A DNA stretch of 64,000 nucleotides from Monarcha castaneiventris obscurior (GCA_026261815.1 JAMPIT010000258.1:13569501-13633500), one strand, 5' to 3'. Numbered from the stretch's first letter, positions 26,200 through 40,417 are shown. The notes: generated from the sequence alone by a model not told the origin. Made by a program: numbers and translations.

Positions 26200-27065
26200 G
26201 CAAGTGATCACACGTGGATCACTCTTATTAAGCTAATAGAGAAATGACCTTGTGGGAGGACATACTTTCAAAAGTAGCTAAATCTGCTGCTGACACAGAG
26301 CTGAGAAGTAGTAAATACAGAGGAACAGAGCAAACAAAGTCATAATGATTTGGATAGAATTAGGCTTATGGGATGCTAAGTAGTTTATGCAGTTCCATGT
26401 AAAGAAGTAAAAGGTAATGAGACTAGGGACCAAAATAATCACAGTGTCCAAAGTCTAAATTAAAGCACAGTGCAGAATACAGACCAGGAAAAAAAAGTGG
26501 GAATAAGTTAGTTTAAAGTGTTTTCCATGATCATACACTGTATTTTGCAGCAATAAAAAGGCAAACAAAAGTTCAGAGCAAGAAATTGTATAAGGTAGAG
26601 GGAAAAGAATAAAAAGGGAATTAATTTTTTTCAAGGGAAGGCATTCTGGTACCACATAAAAGAATACTGAGGCCACATGTTTAATATTGTGTGAAATTCT
26701 GGTCACCACATTACACTGTAGAAATGACATCACTAGGATGAAATAAAGCACTAGATGGACATCGACACATCTTACAACTTTGGAGGATAGGTTATTCAGT
26801 GTGAAGAATGGGTAGTCCGCTTCAGATTAGTCAGCTGCAGATTTTTAGAAATGATTTACAAATAATCATAGTGTTATATCTTATCCTAAGAGGAAGGGCA
26901 TGGAATGATAACAGCCTGATAGAAAATTCACGCAAAATGTTAAATTAGATATTAGAAAGTACAAACAGGAATTCAGCTAGACACTGAAATACTTTGCCAA
27001 GGCACACTGCAGCAATTCTGTTTATTTTAGGTTCTCAAAAGCAGGCTGGATTAATTCAGTCAGAT
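26200..27065 (+). mobile_element. Ancient CR1-like LINE fossil (RT to C-terminus)
   Basis: Decay hides this element at the DNA level, but the translation follows the CR1 protein in order. An RGSLLL...NDL-like segment (about 26215-26250) stands for PQGS..LLF..FINDL. SAADTEL (about 26285) stands for ADDTKL. Then come DLDRI (about 26347), MQFHVKK and KVMRLG (26387-26428, with a stop at 26408 where the family has Cys), and YCVKFWSPHYT (26685-26711) for EYCVQFWSPHYKK. LDIRK (about 26948) and a SKAGWI-like end near 27055 close it. At least three frame changes and many stops are present. Only one of the catalytic aspartates remains. The interval about 26430-26670 is the least clear. It is markedly older than the copy at 6575. 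Confidence 0.8.
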
Positions 27066-30000
27066 TCCACAATTTTTAACAGGCAAACATCCTATTAACT
27101 TAGCAAGAATTCTGTATGCAAAATACTTAGCATTGAATTCATAACTCATTAGACTTTGAAGGAGCTGAAAAAAATTTAGACATACAGTTCATACTGACAT
27201 CAAGGACAACTGTGTTGCTAAAATTCCTGCACAAATTATTAGAAATGGTGTTTTAAGAGGCATAACTCTGAGTGAATTATATAAGTACATGCTTAATTTG
27301 ATAGCCATTAGACTTCTGAGACACTCATTTAACTTCTCATTTAATTAAAGGTAAGCTCCTGTTTAGGCCATGGGATAAACTCTGGGTAAATGCCTAAGAG
27401 ATTTGCAACTATCCATGAAGGTTTTTCCAGGATGCAGTCTACAGACTTCTCATGTATTCTAAAACATGTGTAGGCTCACATACAAAGACAGAATATAAAT
27501 ACCTTAATGTTCCTACATGAAATTAATTCCAATGTTGAAGTTGAAAGTGTGCTAAAATCTGTGCGACAACTTGACTACGTCTGTGAAGACTGATCTTTAA
27601 GCATTCAAAATTTCAAAACTAGCATATAGCAAGATTCAACCACAGAAATCAATGGGTGTTTAAATACCTAACATTTCAAGAAAAAGAATCATCATTATAA
27701 AAAAACCCCACTTAAATAACTTTTAAAAATGTACCAAATTTTATTTACTTCATATTATTAGATATCTTTTAACCTTTGGACACTACAAACTAAAATATTT
27801 CAAAAAATCTGAAAACACATCTTGATGGTGAGATGCTATATATATCATCACAAGATACTACATAAAACATTGTCTTGTAATTAATTTTAAATAACTACAT
27901 ACAGAAGCTGCTAAAGCGACTTAGATCACATCTTCAGTAGATATTAATTAATTTATTTTCAGCATTTTTAACTAGCTCCCACTCAGTCAGGGCATACAAA
28001 AATCTTCTGTCAATAATGCCTGGATTAAAAAAACAGCACTGTCTGATAGGTTTGGCACTTTGACCAGCAGAAATTCTGTGAGAACAACAAGACAGAGACA
28101 TCATAAAGATGCAGGGAAAAAATAACCCTCCAAAGCCGCTAAAATCAAGGATAAGGAAAAAACCCACCAACCAACAACCCACCCCACCACCAAAAAAAAT
28201 AAAGTTGAACTAGAACTGAAATATATGTAGGACACATAAAGGAACAGAAAATCAAATAAAAGGGATGCTAATGAAAGGGAACAGAATTTTCTAGAGAGAT
28301 GAAGGGTAGCCTGGGGGAAGCCTCCAGAAAAAGAATTGCATGAAAGTGTTACAAAACAAGAGGAAAGGTGGAAGGAAGCAGTAAGTAATGAGAAAGTAGA
28401 AATTGCACAAAAGTACAAAGGATGAAAAATAAAAGCACAAAAATAAAAAATTCTAAAAAGGCATTTTTCTTCCCCTCTCTATAAATATTTGCCCTTTAAG
28501 AATCATTCTTTCGTTTATTTTTATTTCTTCAGAAACTGGAAGATAGAACTGCAGTGGAAACAAGGTTAAAACCTGTTTCATTTTTACCCATGTAAAAATT
28601 AAAAATCCAAGTACCAGAGCTGACTTCTGACAATCTATGCGGCTTTACTAGATCACTTAAAGGCCTAACATCCAAAACTTCCAGTGGGAGGATATACAGG
28701 TATGCAGAGTCCCTGAAAATCAGCTCCTACATGACAACAATGCATTTAAAACTTTTCACTCAAACCCACTTACATTCCTTTGCCTCCCATTCAGAATTCC
28801 CTGCACACCACAGGTACTGGCACATGTAACACAATCTGCAAAAAGACTTATCAGTACTGTTGTAACACCTGATCAAAGCAAAACTCCTCCTTGTTAGGGA
28901 GGGGACAGTATTGCAAGTGTGAAAAACATGATCTCTCCTTTCTGAAATACCTGCTTTCATTAATGAAATTGTTTCTCCTCTCTCCCACTCAGAAAGGCCC
29001 ACTCTACTGATTGGTCTTTCTGCTTGGACTTTCAGGTTCTGTAACACCTATGTGTGTGTGTAGTAACAGACAGAGTAAGACCTCTAAAGTGAGGAATCCA
29101 AGCTGGAGAGAACAATTTCTGTATTTAAAATTTTTTGGGAAAGATGATTCTAGAAGTGCAAAGATTAAAGTACTTCTCATAAGAGTTTACCAGGAATATG
29201 GGTTTTTTCCACCTTGAAGACTTCCCAAGACTCTCTACTAAAAATCAAGGGAGATCTCTAATGCTGAGTAACACAGAATCTGGGATACTTCTCTGCTCTG
29301 TTTCTGACTGAGAACTCTCACCCAATTACCTTCATCCCAAAAAACATATTAACTTACAAACTACTACGTAGTCTGGCGTGCTCTTTTCCTTTTGGCTATT
29401 AGATAAAAGTCTCCAAGAAAAGTTCAGCCAAGAAAATTAATATAAAAAGCGACTACACACAGTAAGGCAATATTTTCTCATGAAAAAATATTGTAGCTAT
29501 AAAAATCCAAATCAGTACTCTTTCATGATGCTGTGTAGTTCTCACATTTCTATCAATTTTGGAAATTGAATCACCAGCTAAGCTCCTTCTAGCCACAAAC
29601 TAGCAACAAACTGGCTTCTAACTGTGCCACAAAAGATAGAAATACAAAAAAAACACAGACAGATTAGAACAACCACATTAAATATAGAGACATTATAGTT
29701 CAGTTCAATATACTTCAGCTCTTGAATGAAAGAAGTGGAAGTGGTGATACTATACTGAGTAGATTGATAACATGGCCCAAAAAGACCCTTACATTTCCCA
29801 GTATTTTCTCTTAAGGCATTACAGAGTGCTGCTTGGCTTCTAGAAAACAAAGAATTAATACATTTGTTTTATCATTATTGGTGTGCATTGTGCCATCTTG
29901 ATTGACTTCACTATTATTTATTTCTGCCATACAAGGAGAACTGTTTCCTTAACAATATCACAACTAATTTGTCTGATGATAACCAAATGGAGTCACAGCA

Positions 30001-30103
30001 TTTTCATGGAAGGAAGAAAAACTATCAGAGGGACCAGAGTCCCTCACCAGACAGATCCATTGAGGTTTTTGCCTGGATTAAGAGTTACTTAGATCACTAA
30101 AAG

Positions 30104-30118
30104 AAAAAAAAAAAAAAA
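30104..30118. repeat. A15 homopolymer
   Basis: Fifteen A in a row, with no retroposed gene body visible upstream. Confidence 0.9.
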
Positions 30119-31087
30119 CATTTGGCAGGCTGCAAAATTTAAGAACATAAATAGCTATTTAGACCTCGAGCTCAAGAATTTAGTAGACCTGATGAGGATT
30201 TAAATCGTTTCTCTCATAAATTTAAATCAGAGTAACAATGTATTCAGTGCCCATATTAAAATAAAATGAAATTATATGGAGATCATATACTTTTCTTCAG
30301 TTTACTTTCCTTCTAGTTTTCCTGAAGCCAAAATTCCTTTGTTAGCAGGTCCACTCCAGGAAAAAAATGCACCAAAACTAACAGCACAAAGTAGGACTCC
30401 ATTTCAGCTGTACATTCGTCAACTGTATTTGATATGTTCATTAAAGCTATTTATTACATTGCTCTGAATCTCCATGGTTCCAGACATTTTCAGTAAGTCC
30501 TAAATTGCAGAAAGAATATTCACTATGCTTCCTTCTAAAACTCTAAATTCCAAAGTTTAATTTTATAAGATTTGCAAGACAGATACTGCGGCACATTTTG
30601 CGCACATTTTTAGGATCCCAAGGTCTCTTTAAAATTGAATGGTCAGTGTCCCAGAAGGATGAAAGAGAACATTTGATGGTGGATGTTCTGTTTATTATAC
30701 GAAAAAACTACTCTTCCTCTGAGACTTCACAAGCTGGAAATACAGATTCTCTGCTGTCTGTTACACTTGGGTACTTCTGCTTAAATTATCCATTCCATAG
30801 ATTCCTTCTTGTCTTAACTTCAAGCTTGTCACATTAAGACATGATGGAACACTAATGCAAGCAGCTTTTATCTAACAGATACAAACGGTATTGACTGCTT
30901 TCTCCCTAAACTTCCTTTTCTATTGACTTAATGTAAACATTTCTAGTTAAAACATCTAGGAAGTCAAAGACATAAAATACATTTCTGCAGTTAAAACACA
31001 GACCATTTTTGTTCCCATATATCAAAAGCAAAAAGGATACTGCAATCTCACAATATTAACATCTACATAAAATAGGTCTCTGAAATT

Positions 31088-31107
31088 AACGCAAAAAATT
31101 TTGCGTT
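31088..31107. repeat. Short near-palindrome with CpGs
   Basis: Perfect 9-bp arms AACGCAAAA and TTTTGCGTT are separated by AA. Each arm carries a CpG, which is scarce in the surroundings. Function unknown. Confidence 0.6.
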
Positions 31108-34100
31108 GGGAATGTGTGCAACTCACTAGACTCCTGTTCCTGAAATGGGAACAGGGACCATTATAGAGATAAAACAAGACAGCAAGTGATTCTCAGTAAA
31201 CAGAGGTAGATCAGCTGCTGAAAATTCCTTCAGGTTAGCCAACCAAGCGAGAAATTCCACATTATAAAAAGCTTTATCACAGCATAGGAGAGCAGTTATG
31301 ATTTAGAAACCCATGGATGAGAATAAAGACAGATTTTCCTCTTACAGTTGTTATAGAACATGTTCCTCTAGGCAAGTGGGCCTTACAAAGTTTTGATGTA
31401 TCTCACAGTGGTGAAAAAACATTCCAATCTCAAATCCCAGTCTCAAAGATATCCCCAGCTTAGCCACACAGTTTGTCCTCTATATAAGCCCCAAGAAAAT
31501 TTTGTAATCCCAGCCAGAGAGTGTCAAAAAGGAGGAGGAAAGTGAATTCATCAAAGGGCATATGCATAAATTTGTTGTCTTTTGACTTACATTTTACAAA
31601 ATATCTTTTGAAATTATTTTTCATGTTACAAAAAAGCGCTCTGGTATAAACATGGTAGTCTTTCTAATCCTTCTGCATTTTCAAATCAAGATAAAAAGTA
31701 GTGTTAGTAAAAGTGGAATGGAATAATTAAAAACATTGGGGAAACCTACATACTCTTTTTTTTCCCCTAAAAGAAATAATATTATGACAGAATTTTCTTA
31801 GCCTATGTGTTTCAACTAGATTAAAACTTCTATGTAATTCAGTTTTACCCAACTGTCCTACTCTTTGCTTTATGCTGCAGGACTTATGGAGTACCTCCTT
31901 TTAACACAGAACTATTAGATTTCTCTCTAAACCACTTTTTCTTTCCCCATTCTCTTGTTTTTGGTGGGTAAAGAATGGAACTGAAACTTTACAGTGTATA
32001 TTGGAAATAAACACAGACTCAAATGTCAATTACAAGAACAGGGTTCTATATTAATGACTTCTGTTTTGAAAATTGCTGTAAAATACATTATGCTTTACAT
32101 TAGAAGAGAGATTATGCTAAAAGTACCACTACATTGATGGCACTTTCCCATCTGGAGAGATGAAAAATTTTAGAAACACTCAGCCAGACAAAAGTTTAAT
32201 TCAGATTTTATTGCTAAAACTGCCAGCCAGCACAAAGTACTTAAAGTTACTATTTATATTTTTAAAAATTGTTCTTTTATGAGCAAATGGGTAAAATACT
32301 TGCAAGAAATAAGTTGCACAGAATAAAATACTTCAGTATGACTCGTGTTACTGGGCTTTTACTATGATAAGATCTGGCAACTTAAGTCCTGGCTCAGAAA
32401 GCACCATTCTTTATTTTGATGTTGGTCCCTTTTTGGCCCTAATTAAACAAGACAGTGCTGCACAGTGTCTTTCTACTTTGTTCATGTACATTCACTGATG
32501 TTTGCATGTATAACAGCAGCTTATGGCTCAACAGCAAGATATCCCGGATTGGAACATGCATACAATTCCAGATATCAAAGTTAGCTTTAGTTTGACTTTG
32601 TGAGATTCTAAAAGCAGCTGTGCTTTGTTGCACTTCCTCAGATCCCAATAGTGATTTAGTTCTGAGGATTATATATTTGTCTCTTATGTGTCAAAAGTCT
32701 TATCCCTGGTGACATTACAACTCTGTTTTTGTATTTAATGTAAAAGCATGATAGCTCCACATTGATGATTGTCAGCAGTTGCTATTTATCATCTGTCAAA
32801 ACTTTTCCTCATGGGAAGACAGAAAATCAAATGGATTATGGCTGGTTTTTTAGTTGCTTAAAGGAATCTTACATGACACAGGCTAAAAAGAATGGCGAAA
32901 CCGCTCCTGACAACCACGTTAGCATTCACAGCAATATGCGATTTTATGTACATAGCAGGAGAACTGTCAGCCTCCTGACAAAGCAGCACATTTAAAAATG
33001 CTATGTCAGTTCACTCATCTGACCTCTTGGTTGCAAGATCGCCTGATACCATGGTGCTTATTTCTAAATCTTCTTACAGTATCCTCTAGAACAAAAAACA
33101 AAAAACCCAAAAAGAATAGGAAAAAGCAAGACCTCAAATAAACACGACAGATGAAATATCTAATAGTAGATGTATAAATGTCTAATAATTGTCTTTTGGT
33201 TAAGGTTTTTAGAACTGAGAGGCATATGCTCTCCAAAGAAAGAAAGAATGAGAGACAGAATCTACAATACATCTGTGCCCTAAGTCACTTCCTTGCACTC
33301 ACACTATAACTAGAATGTATCCTCTCTTGAAAAAATGAGGAGCTTTATCCTGTTAAAGGGGTTTTCTCTACTACATCTGGAGAAGAAAGTAATGAGAAGA
33401 AACTCCTTTAGACTTAAGCACTTGCATCAACAAAAACACCCAGAAAAAATTGATCACAGAGATAGGGATGAATTTTACATAAAACTTGCAAAAATCTTTC
33501 TAGCTACCTCTAAAAACGTTAAGATGCAAAAATTAGGGAGACTTAAAAATTTATAGATTTTTTGCTTCTTTAATGCTTTAAAAGATGTAAATTTGTATAC
33601 AGAACTGTAAGATAATTGAGACACACTGTCTGTCTGTTATTTACTCAGAATGTCTGGAAATATAAGGTATTCAAGAATTGGAGTTAAAGCCCCTGGAAGC
33701 AAAATGGGTAAATTTCAGAAGCTTGTAAACCCATGAAATGCAGGAGTTAACTGCATTATGAATAGATTCTTCATTCAGTCTGCATTCTGGAACAACCATG
33801 AACCTGGTTCATGTTGTAATGCTGTGAAAAAAAGCTATTTTAACGACATTTCATTTGGCATGCAATCTACAAAAGTGGTTTGCTGGTCCACCATTCTCCA
33901 TGCTCTCCTTAACCTGCTTCACATTTGATGTACTTTTATCTTTCATCTTTAATCAACTTACTGAAAGGGATTCACAGATAATTATGACCCACCTCTAATT
34001 TTCATTAGATAACAGATAGATTAAGGAAAATTCAGGGAAGGAAGAGGGATTTAAATGACTAAAATAGAATAAAAGATTTTAAATTCAGTCTTTCTAGTTT

Positions 34101-37100
34101 CACCTTACATTGCCAGATAGAGAAACCAGCTTTTTTTCAACCTTAATGGTCGTGTTGAGATTACTGGTCAAAGTGCAAAGAATACAAAGCTGCTGTTATA
34201 GAAGTACTTCTGAAAAACCTCAAGCTTAGATCTGGGCTTCCACCTTCTTTGAAGCATATTATGAAAACCTGTTCTATGACAAATGTCCAGATAATGATAT
34301 ACTGTAACAATGCCCTGGTTTTCAAGATCCTTCTTACAGACTAGTGCTGCACTGTACCACCACTGGAATCACACCCTTTAAACTATGTTATTTCCTTCTA
34401 GAGTTGTTAAAAAGTGACAAAAGTTAGGGTATCTCTAAAGAATCTGAGTTCAAAAAAAGCGTTGTATCCTGTACATAGCCATAGAGAAACAGTACTAATA
34501 TTAGGTTAGTGAACAACAAAACCCCAATGATTAATCTCATTAGAAACAAAAGGATGTATGTCATCAATAAAAATGTAGGTATTAATTTTAAATCATAATA
34601 ACATCAATAAAATCCCACCAAAAGCCAAAAACCCCCCCAAACTACACAGGTGGGATGGGTCAAGACTAGTTAGGATGTAATACCAGGTCTAAGTCAGTTT
34701 CAGTGTCAGGCTTCCTTTACATTACACTCACAGAGTGTGGAAAGAAAAATAGATTTTTAGACAAGATAAAAGGATACTTCTCAGAAAAGGCAGCCTTTTT
34801 TTCCCCCCTTTAGCACAGATGTTCTGCATTATTAAGGGATACATTAATTTTACTTCTCTGTGAAGCCTTGGTAAGTGTATTCTCTTTCTCTGCAGACATA
34901 TTTCGAGGATTCAATGGTAATACATGAGGCATATAAATACTATGGTGATGAGTAGCATGGAGAAATGTAGAAAAAACGTGTTGACTTTATGCTTTGTCTG
35001 CATTTACTAACAGAGCTGGAGAAATTTGGTTTCCCTGTTAGGTAATCTAATACTTGGAAGAGGAAGAATGAGGAAAGATGTATCTAATCACCTTCGAAGC
35101 TCTGTGGGTGCCAGTTACAGAAAAGCATTTGAGGGGTGAAAACACAGCCAGATCAGAAATTTCTGGGTATTACAAATTATTTTCAAATATCAAATTCAGT
35201 AATCTAATCAAAATTCCAGAATTGAGGAGGCCTCTTCTTGACTATCAGAACACACATCATATTTTTTAGTTGTCTAGACTGTATTTTCATGTTGCTCTTC
35301 ATCACATTTGCAGAAGTAACTGCACATGGGTACAATGCACAGACTCCCACACACTGGGACTCACAACTTACAAATTACACTGAAGCTGTGCACTGATGCA
35401 TAAAATATCGTTACACAGAAGGTCACATTCAACACATGGGTGGATGGATGAAATCCAGCGATCACCATTTTAACATGAAACAGTCACTGCTGAAAGCCCA
35501 TGGCTGCCTACTTATTCTCAATACTCATTTGTGGGGTTCACTCAGCTCACATGATTCTCACAAACACTGCCTTTCAGTAAAGCTACAGGCAAGAGAGGAC
35601 TTGTCCCATCCTTGCTGTGGGCTCTCTGCACAGCAATAAAGCTGGGATGAGCACTGCATGAAAGGCAGTGCCTGTGGGTGCAAGTCTGTGGGAATTAGTC
35701 CATTAAGAGAGCTACCCGCAGGCAATTTTGTTTTCCAAGCTCTGTTTTTCATACTGAACAGCTCCTTTTAATGAGCACTAATGTCCTCTCTGATCAATAT
35801 CGGTAGCATAAAGCATTACTGTCATTTTCTCTGGTCATAGCCAGAGAAGGAGAATTTCCAGTGGGTTTTTTTCAAGCAGCATAAGAATACCACCTAACCA
35901 CTTCTTGACAATGAAATATGGAGGAGAATGAACATAAACACTCATGGATCTTTCTCCTTGTGATGGCCCTTCTTAATTTCATGACAGCCCTGTGATTGAC
36001 TCTGTCAATATCCATGACACAAGCCACTTCTCTCCATTTGTCAAACTACAGTAGCACAGCATCAAATAGCTGGGAATATACACGTTCTTATCTGTAAGTA
36101 CTGTAAGCACAATGGATGTTGAAAGCATTTTTGCAGCAATAGACTAAAAACGAGGTAGAAAATTTATCCTTAGGTCTGGCTGTTCTTGTATGTTGGCATT
36201 TTTTTTTAGGAATCCATGCATGATGATATCCCTTGCTAAAAAATCACTGATAATTATTTTCAATTTCCTATCTTTTTCTCAGACAGAGCTGTTGAGAGTA
36301 GTGGGGTATGATTCCCTGTCATGAATGATCAGCTGCCACATGCAGTAGGGGAAGAAGGACCATCATAATCCAGAAACTTGGACAATTAAAGAATTTATCC
36401 CCCTCTCTTTCAGCATCATCCTGCCAATTGTGACAGGCTTTGTTGATCACAGCATTACACAATTTTAATCCTGTTCCAGTTCTCAAGTGTTGACCCTACT
36501 GAAGAGAAATGGGCATCTGAAGAGCTGCTAAGACCAGCTCAGCACTGCAGGAAGAAGAGAAATACTTCATATGACAACCAAGAACACAAAGCTCCCACTG
36601 AATTCCATTTGTTGATGAAGTTATGCCATGATCCTCCTACTTTCCACACAGCTCATCAATTTCCAAGGCAGCAACTTCTTCCTTGGGAACTCTCCAACAC
36701 TTACAACATAACATTAACCCAAATCAGAACAACCAGAGAGAAAGAAGCTTGGTTTTACCCTGAAAATTTGCCTTAGATTTATCTAGGCCCCTCTTCATGT
36801 ATTTTTTTTCACCTAATCCAGTCCCATTTTCTTTAAAGTCTTCAAGTCCATTTGAATTAAAGAATTAAAGATAAAACAGAAATGGAAGGTCCTTGAATCT
36901 CCTGATTACTTTCAGCAGTGAGGACATGACTTACAACAAAAGGAGGGAGTACGGAAGCAAACAGTATCCCTCTTGCAGACTTTTGGGCATATAAGAAATT
37001 AATATCCCAGCTGCACTTGAGGGAAGGGAAAAAAATCCAATCTCAAAATCTGGGATTGTCTCAATTCAGACACACTCTACATGCTTCTATCTGCTGAATT

Positions 37101-38035
37101 CGAATTTAAAGTATGTCAAAGGCAGCATATTTTATAATTTTGCTTGTAAAAAGAAAAGGAGAAATGGGAAATTTAGCAGATATCATAGCAATTCCAGAGA
37201 TCAACAGCATACTCCTGCGCAAAATAAAGCATGCAACCATCTTGAGTAACTGAGTAGTTTTAACATATAAAAGTTCTCTATGTTTAGACTCTCGTTCCCA
37301 ATAATAATGACATTCCCACCCTCCTAGCCATCAGTGAAGGCCAGTAAATTTATATGTTAATACTGAACAGTAAATTCATTCACTTGCAAAAGTAAACTTA
37401 ATTCTAAAATTTTTCATGTGTCCTGTCTGCAAAGAATTTAAATTAATGTGGTTTGCATAAATAAATATGAATGTCAAGAATTCTAGGCAAGGCCTGGAAT
37501 AGTTTTATATTTTTGCAATACATTCATACTCATTTCTGCTACATTGAGAATATAGTCTGTTTTTCATTGTTTCATTCAAGACCAATTTCATTTTCTCTAT
37601 TACCATCCTTACCATCTTCACGTTTTAAAGTGTCTCTCTTGCAATAACTAGTGGTCTAGCAGGAAAAGCTTGCAGCCTTCTTCAAAGGCTGTTTTTCAGC
37701 ATTGTTTTGAACAGACAAGAAGCAAATAGATTTTATAATTGTCCCTCCTCTAGCAATCCCTCAAATACCCTTCAGGTACTGCTTTGTCCCCATCCCCCAG
37801 CCTTGTTAGCTGCTCTGTTGGTGCTAGCAGCCAACCTGTGCAATCTAACCTGGTCAGCAGTTCCAGCAGTGCCCCAGGCTAGGCTCTCCATCGCCAAGCA
37901 GTCTGCTCTCATGGCATTCAACAGTCCCACTGATACTTGGTGTCATTCGACCATAAACGTTTAGAGAAGAATCTCTCACTGTAACAGTCACATATACTGC
38001 ATATCCTGACATAATATGGAACTACGCTCTGGGCA

Positions 38036-38876
38036 TGCACTGGGTTTGCATGGCAAAGTTTGGGTGGGAGGGACAGCTACTAGGGCTGGCTTCTGTTAGA
38101 AGGTGCTAGAAGCTTCTCCTGTGTATGAAAGAATGAGTACTATCTGCCTTCAGGATGTACCTGATGCTGGCACTGGTGAAGGCCAAGCCCATCAGAGCCT
38201 CTGAGATAATGCACGTGTAAGTTGGGCAAAACTACACAGCTGCAGCTTTGACTGGAAAGAGGAATGAAAATATTTGAGAGAAATAACTCTGCAGACACCA
38301 TGGCCAGTGAGGAAAGAAGGGCAGTGAGGTGCCCAGGGTACCAGAGCAGAGATTCCCCCACATGCTGAGGTGCAGTCCATGGGGAAGCAGCTGTGCCCCT
38401 GCAGCCCATGGAGGCCCATGGTGAAGCAGAGATCCACCTGCAGCCCGTGGAGGAGACCCATACCAGAGCAGGGGGACAATCTGGGAAGTCTTCCCACTGA
38501 GAAGATATAAAGTATGATGAACTGACCACAGCCACCAATCCCCACCTCCTGCACCTCTGTAGGGAGGAGGTGGAGTAAATCAGGAGCAAAGCTGAGCCGG
38601 AAAGAAGGGAGGGGTGGCAGGGGGAGGTGTTTTAAGATTTGCAGATTTCCTCTCATTACCCTACTCTGATTTAATTAGTCATAAATTAAACTAAATAATT
38701 TTCCCCAAGCTGAGTCTGTTTTCCCATGACAGTAACTGCTGAGTGATCTCTCCCTGTCCTTATCTCGACCCACGAGCCTTTCATTTTGTTTTCTCTCTCC
38801 TGCTCAGATAAGGAGGGCAGTGATAAAGTGGCTTTCTCAGGCAGCTGGCATCCAGACAGAGTAGATTCCTGCCACA
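38036..38876 (+). mobile_element. ERVL-type solo LTR with internal deletion
   Basis: The 5' part (TGGGTTTGCATGGCAAAGTT at 38041), the middle with GCAGCCCATGGAGG-like units, and the long 3' part match an LTR family I recognise as widespread in birds. The 3' part includes GAGTGATCTCTCCCTGTCCT, TATCTCGACCCACGAGCCTT and a final GCCACA. The element probably runs from TG at 38036 to CA at 38876. It is flanked by GGGCA (38031-38035) and GGGAA (38877-38881), a possible one-mismatch 5-bp target duplication. Compared with the copy at 47575, it lacks most of the repeated middle: the sequence passes from about 38465 straight to a GATGAACTGACC-like segment. No gag, pol or env sequence adjoins it, so it is a solo LTR. 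Frames of about 150 codons on the minus strand are by-products of its composition. Confidence 0.85.
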
Positions 38877-40417
38877 GGGAATAACTACAGTTATGTTATC
38901 CAAACATGACTCCATGCACAGGATGTACTTATGCATGTCATACTTAAATGAATTCTTATACTAAATTAAGACAGGGACACAAACAACTCCTTAATGTCTA
39001 ATTTTTAGGCTCAGGTTTGAAGTTGTTAATTATCTGCCTTCCCAGCTTCTGTGGTTTTACTCTGCAATGGCTAATAAGAGAGGTTCCTGCTTTCCAGTTC
39101 ATATGGAAGCAAAGAATGGAAATCTGAATCCAGTGCTTACATGTAGAATATCTACAAATAGAATTAATTCCTCATGTGCATTACTTAGAACAATGCAAAA
39201 TAATTCTTAACATGTTTTAAACAGTCAGCCAAAAATAAAAAAAATTTGCACAGCACCCCTCAAAACTTCATTATACAGGAAATAGTAAAACTGCAATTTT
39301 AGGGCCTGAGAAAATTATTGGGTCCCCTAGATGCATTCTGAGTCTCCCAAAGCTGTTTTCATTAATTATAATTTAAATCACAATATTCTTACTGGTCCTG
39401 TGACTTAGCAAATATTTCTAGCCATAACAGTCCCCCCCAAGTGAATTTAGATTTGATTTTTCTGATTCAGTTTGAATAATTTTGATAGAAAGTAGGTTAC
39501 TATTTTCAAAACTGTATTTTTATGGTTATAATTTATTAGAAGCAGTAGGGAATTCAAATTTATGGATCAGTTATATCAAGTATTTAACTAAACCCATGAG
39601 TGTACTGAACAGTATACTGCTAATCCCAAGATAAATATTTTAATCCACTTTTCAGCAGTCTTAAAATAACGCTTCTTTCAATATGTATAATTTTATCATT
39701 TATTTTTCTCTGAATACAGTTCCATGGATGAATTAGTGAAAAAGCACAGCTTAGAAAGAAAATCAATAGTTCTCAACTGAAGACCACTTACAAAATACAA
39801 TTGGGTAGTAATTGATTTGTAGCAAAATTTGCTACTTAATTCTGTCCACATGTAACTGAAGTAAAAGCATGCATGAGAGATTATAATTTGTCTGTGTACT
39901 AATGCTCCCAAGTGTATCACCTCTGCAGTGATCATACTATAACTCCAGTAAATTAAATAGAATTTGAAACAAGCTCAGAGCTTGCCAAATGCACCTTTTG
40001 TTATTGACAGGAAGTTGCATTTTGGCTGGGATTTACTGCTGCTGTTTATTGCAGAGCCATTCCATAGCATTCAGAGAATGAGGGGGAAGAATTATGATAT
40101 AAATTAGGTTCAGAATGTATGTGCATAGAAAAAGATCAAGATTTAGAGTTACCTCAGAAACAAATGGGTCTTATATTGCATAAGTTGATGTTAGCCAGTG
40201 ATGCAGAGGAGAAAATCCTCTGTGGTAATTCCAGAGGGAAGTAGATCCTATTAAACCAATATTTGAAATTAAAACAAAAAAAAAAAAACAACCCAACCCC
40301 AAAGAACAACAAACAAAACATCAGATAATGTTTTATTTGCAGTTTGTTGTAATGTTCAGAACAAAAGCACAACACCTGAAAAATGGTGCTCTTAGAATGA
40401 GTTAGATACAAGGTTAT
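38877..40417. other. Unassigned AT-rich non-coding sequence
   Basis: No gene and no recognised repeat apart from an A13 run followed by an A/C-rich patch (40276-40320). Confidence 0.55.
40276..40288. repeat. A13 homopolymer leading into A/C-rich patch
   Basis: Thirteen A followed by an AACAACCCAACCCC-like low-complexity patch to about 40320. Confidence 0.9.

Larger units (their letters stand above)
27066..38035. other. Unassigned AT-rich non-coding sequence
   Basis: This is the longest stretch with nothing I recognise. Small features are an A/C-rich patch (about 28160-28200), an A15 run (30104-30118) and a 9-bp inverted repeat (31088-31107). A GC-richer patch at about 37740-37930 gives an 85-codon frame that opens at TTG and has no domain. 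No splice-flanked exon could be supported. Confidence 0.55.

Noticed and set aside
37707..37964. 85-codon frame with a Leu/Ala-rich stretch resembling a membrane segment, in a GC-richer patch
   Set aside because: It opens with TTG and has no family match I can name. Composition explains the Leu/Ala run.
38140..38656. Overlapping minus-strand frames of about 150 codons
   Set aside because: They lie inside the ERVL-type LTR, read against its orientation, and show no domain.
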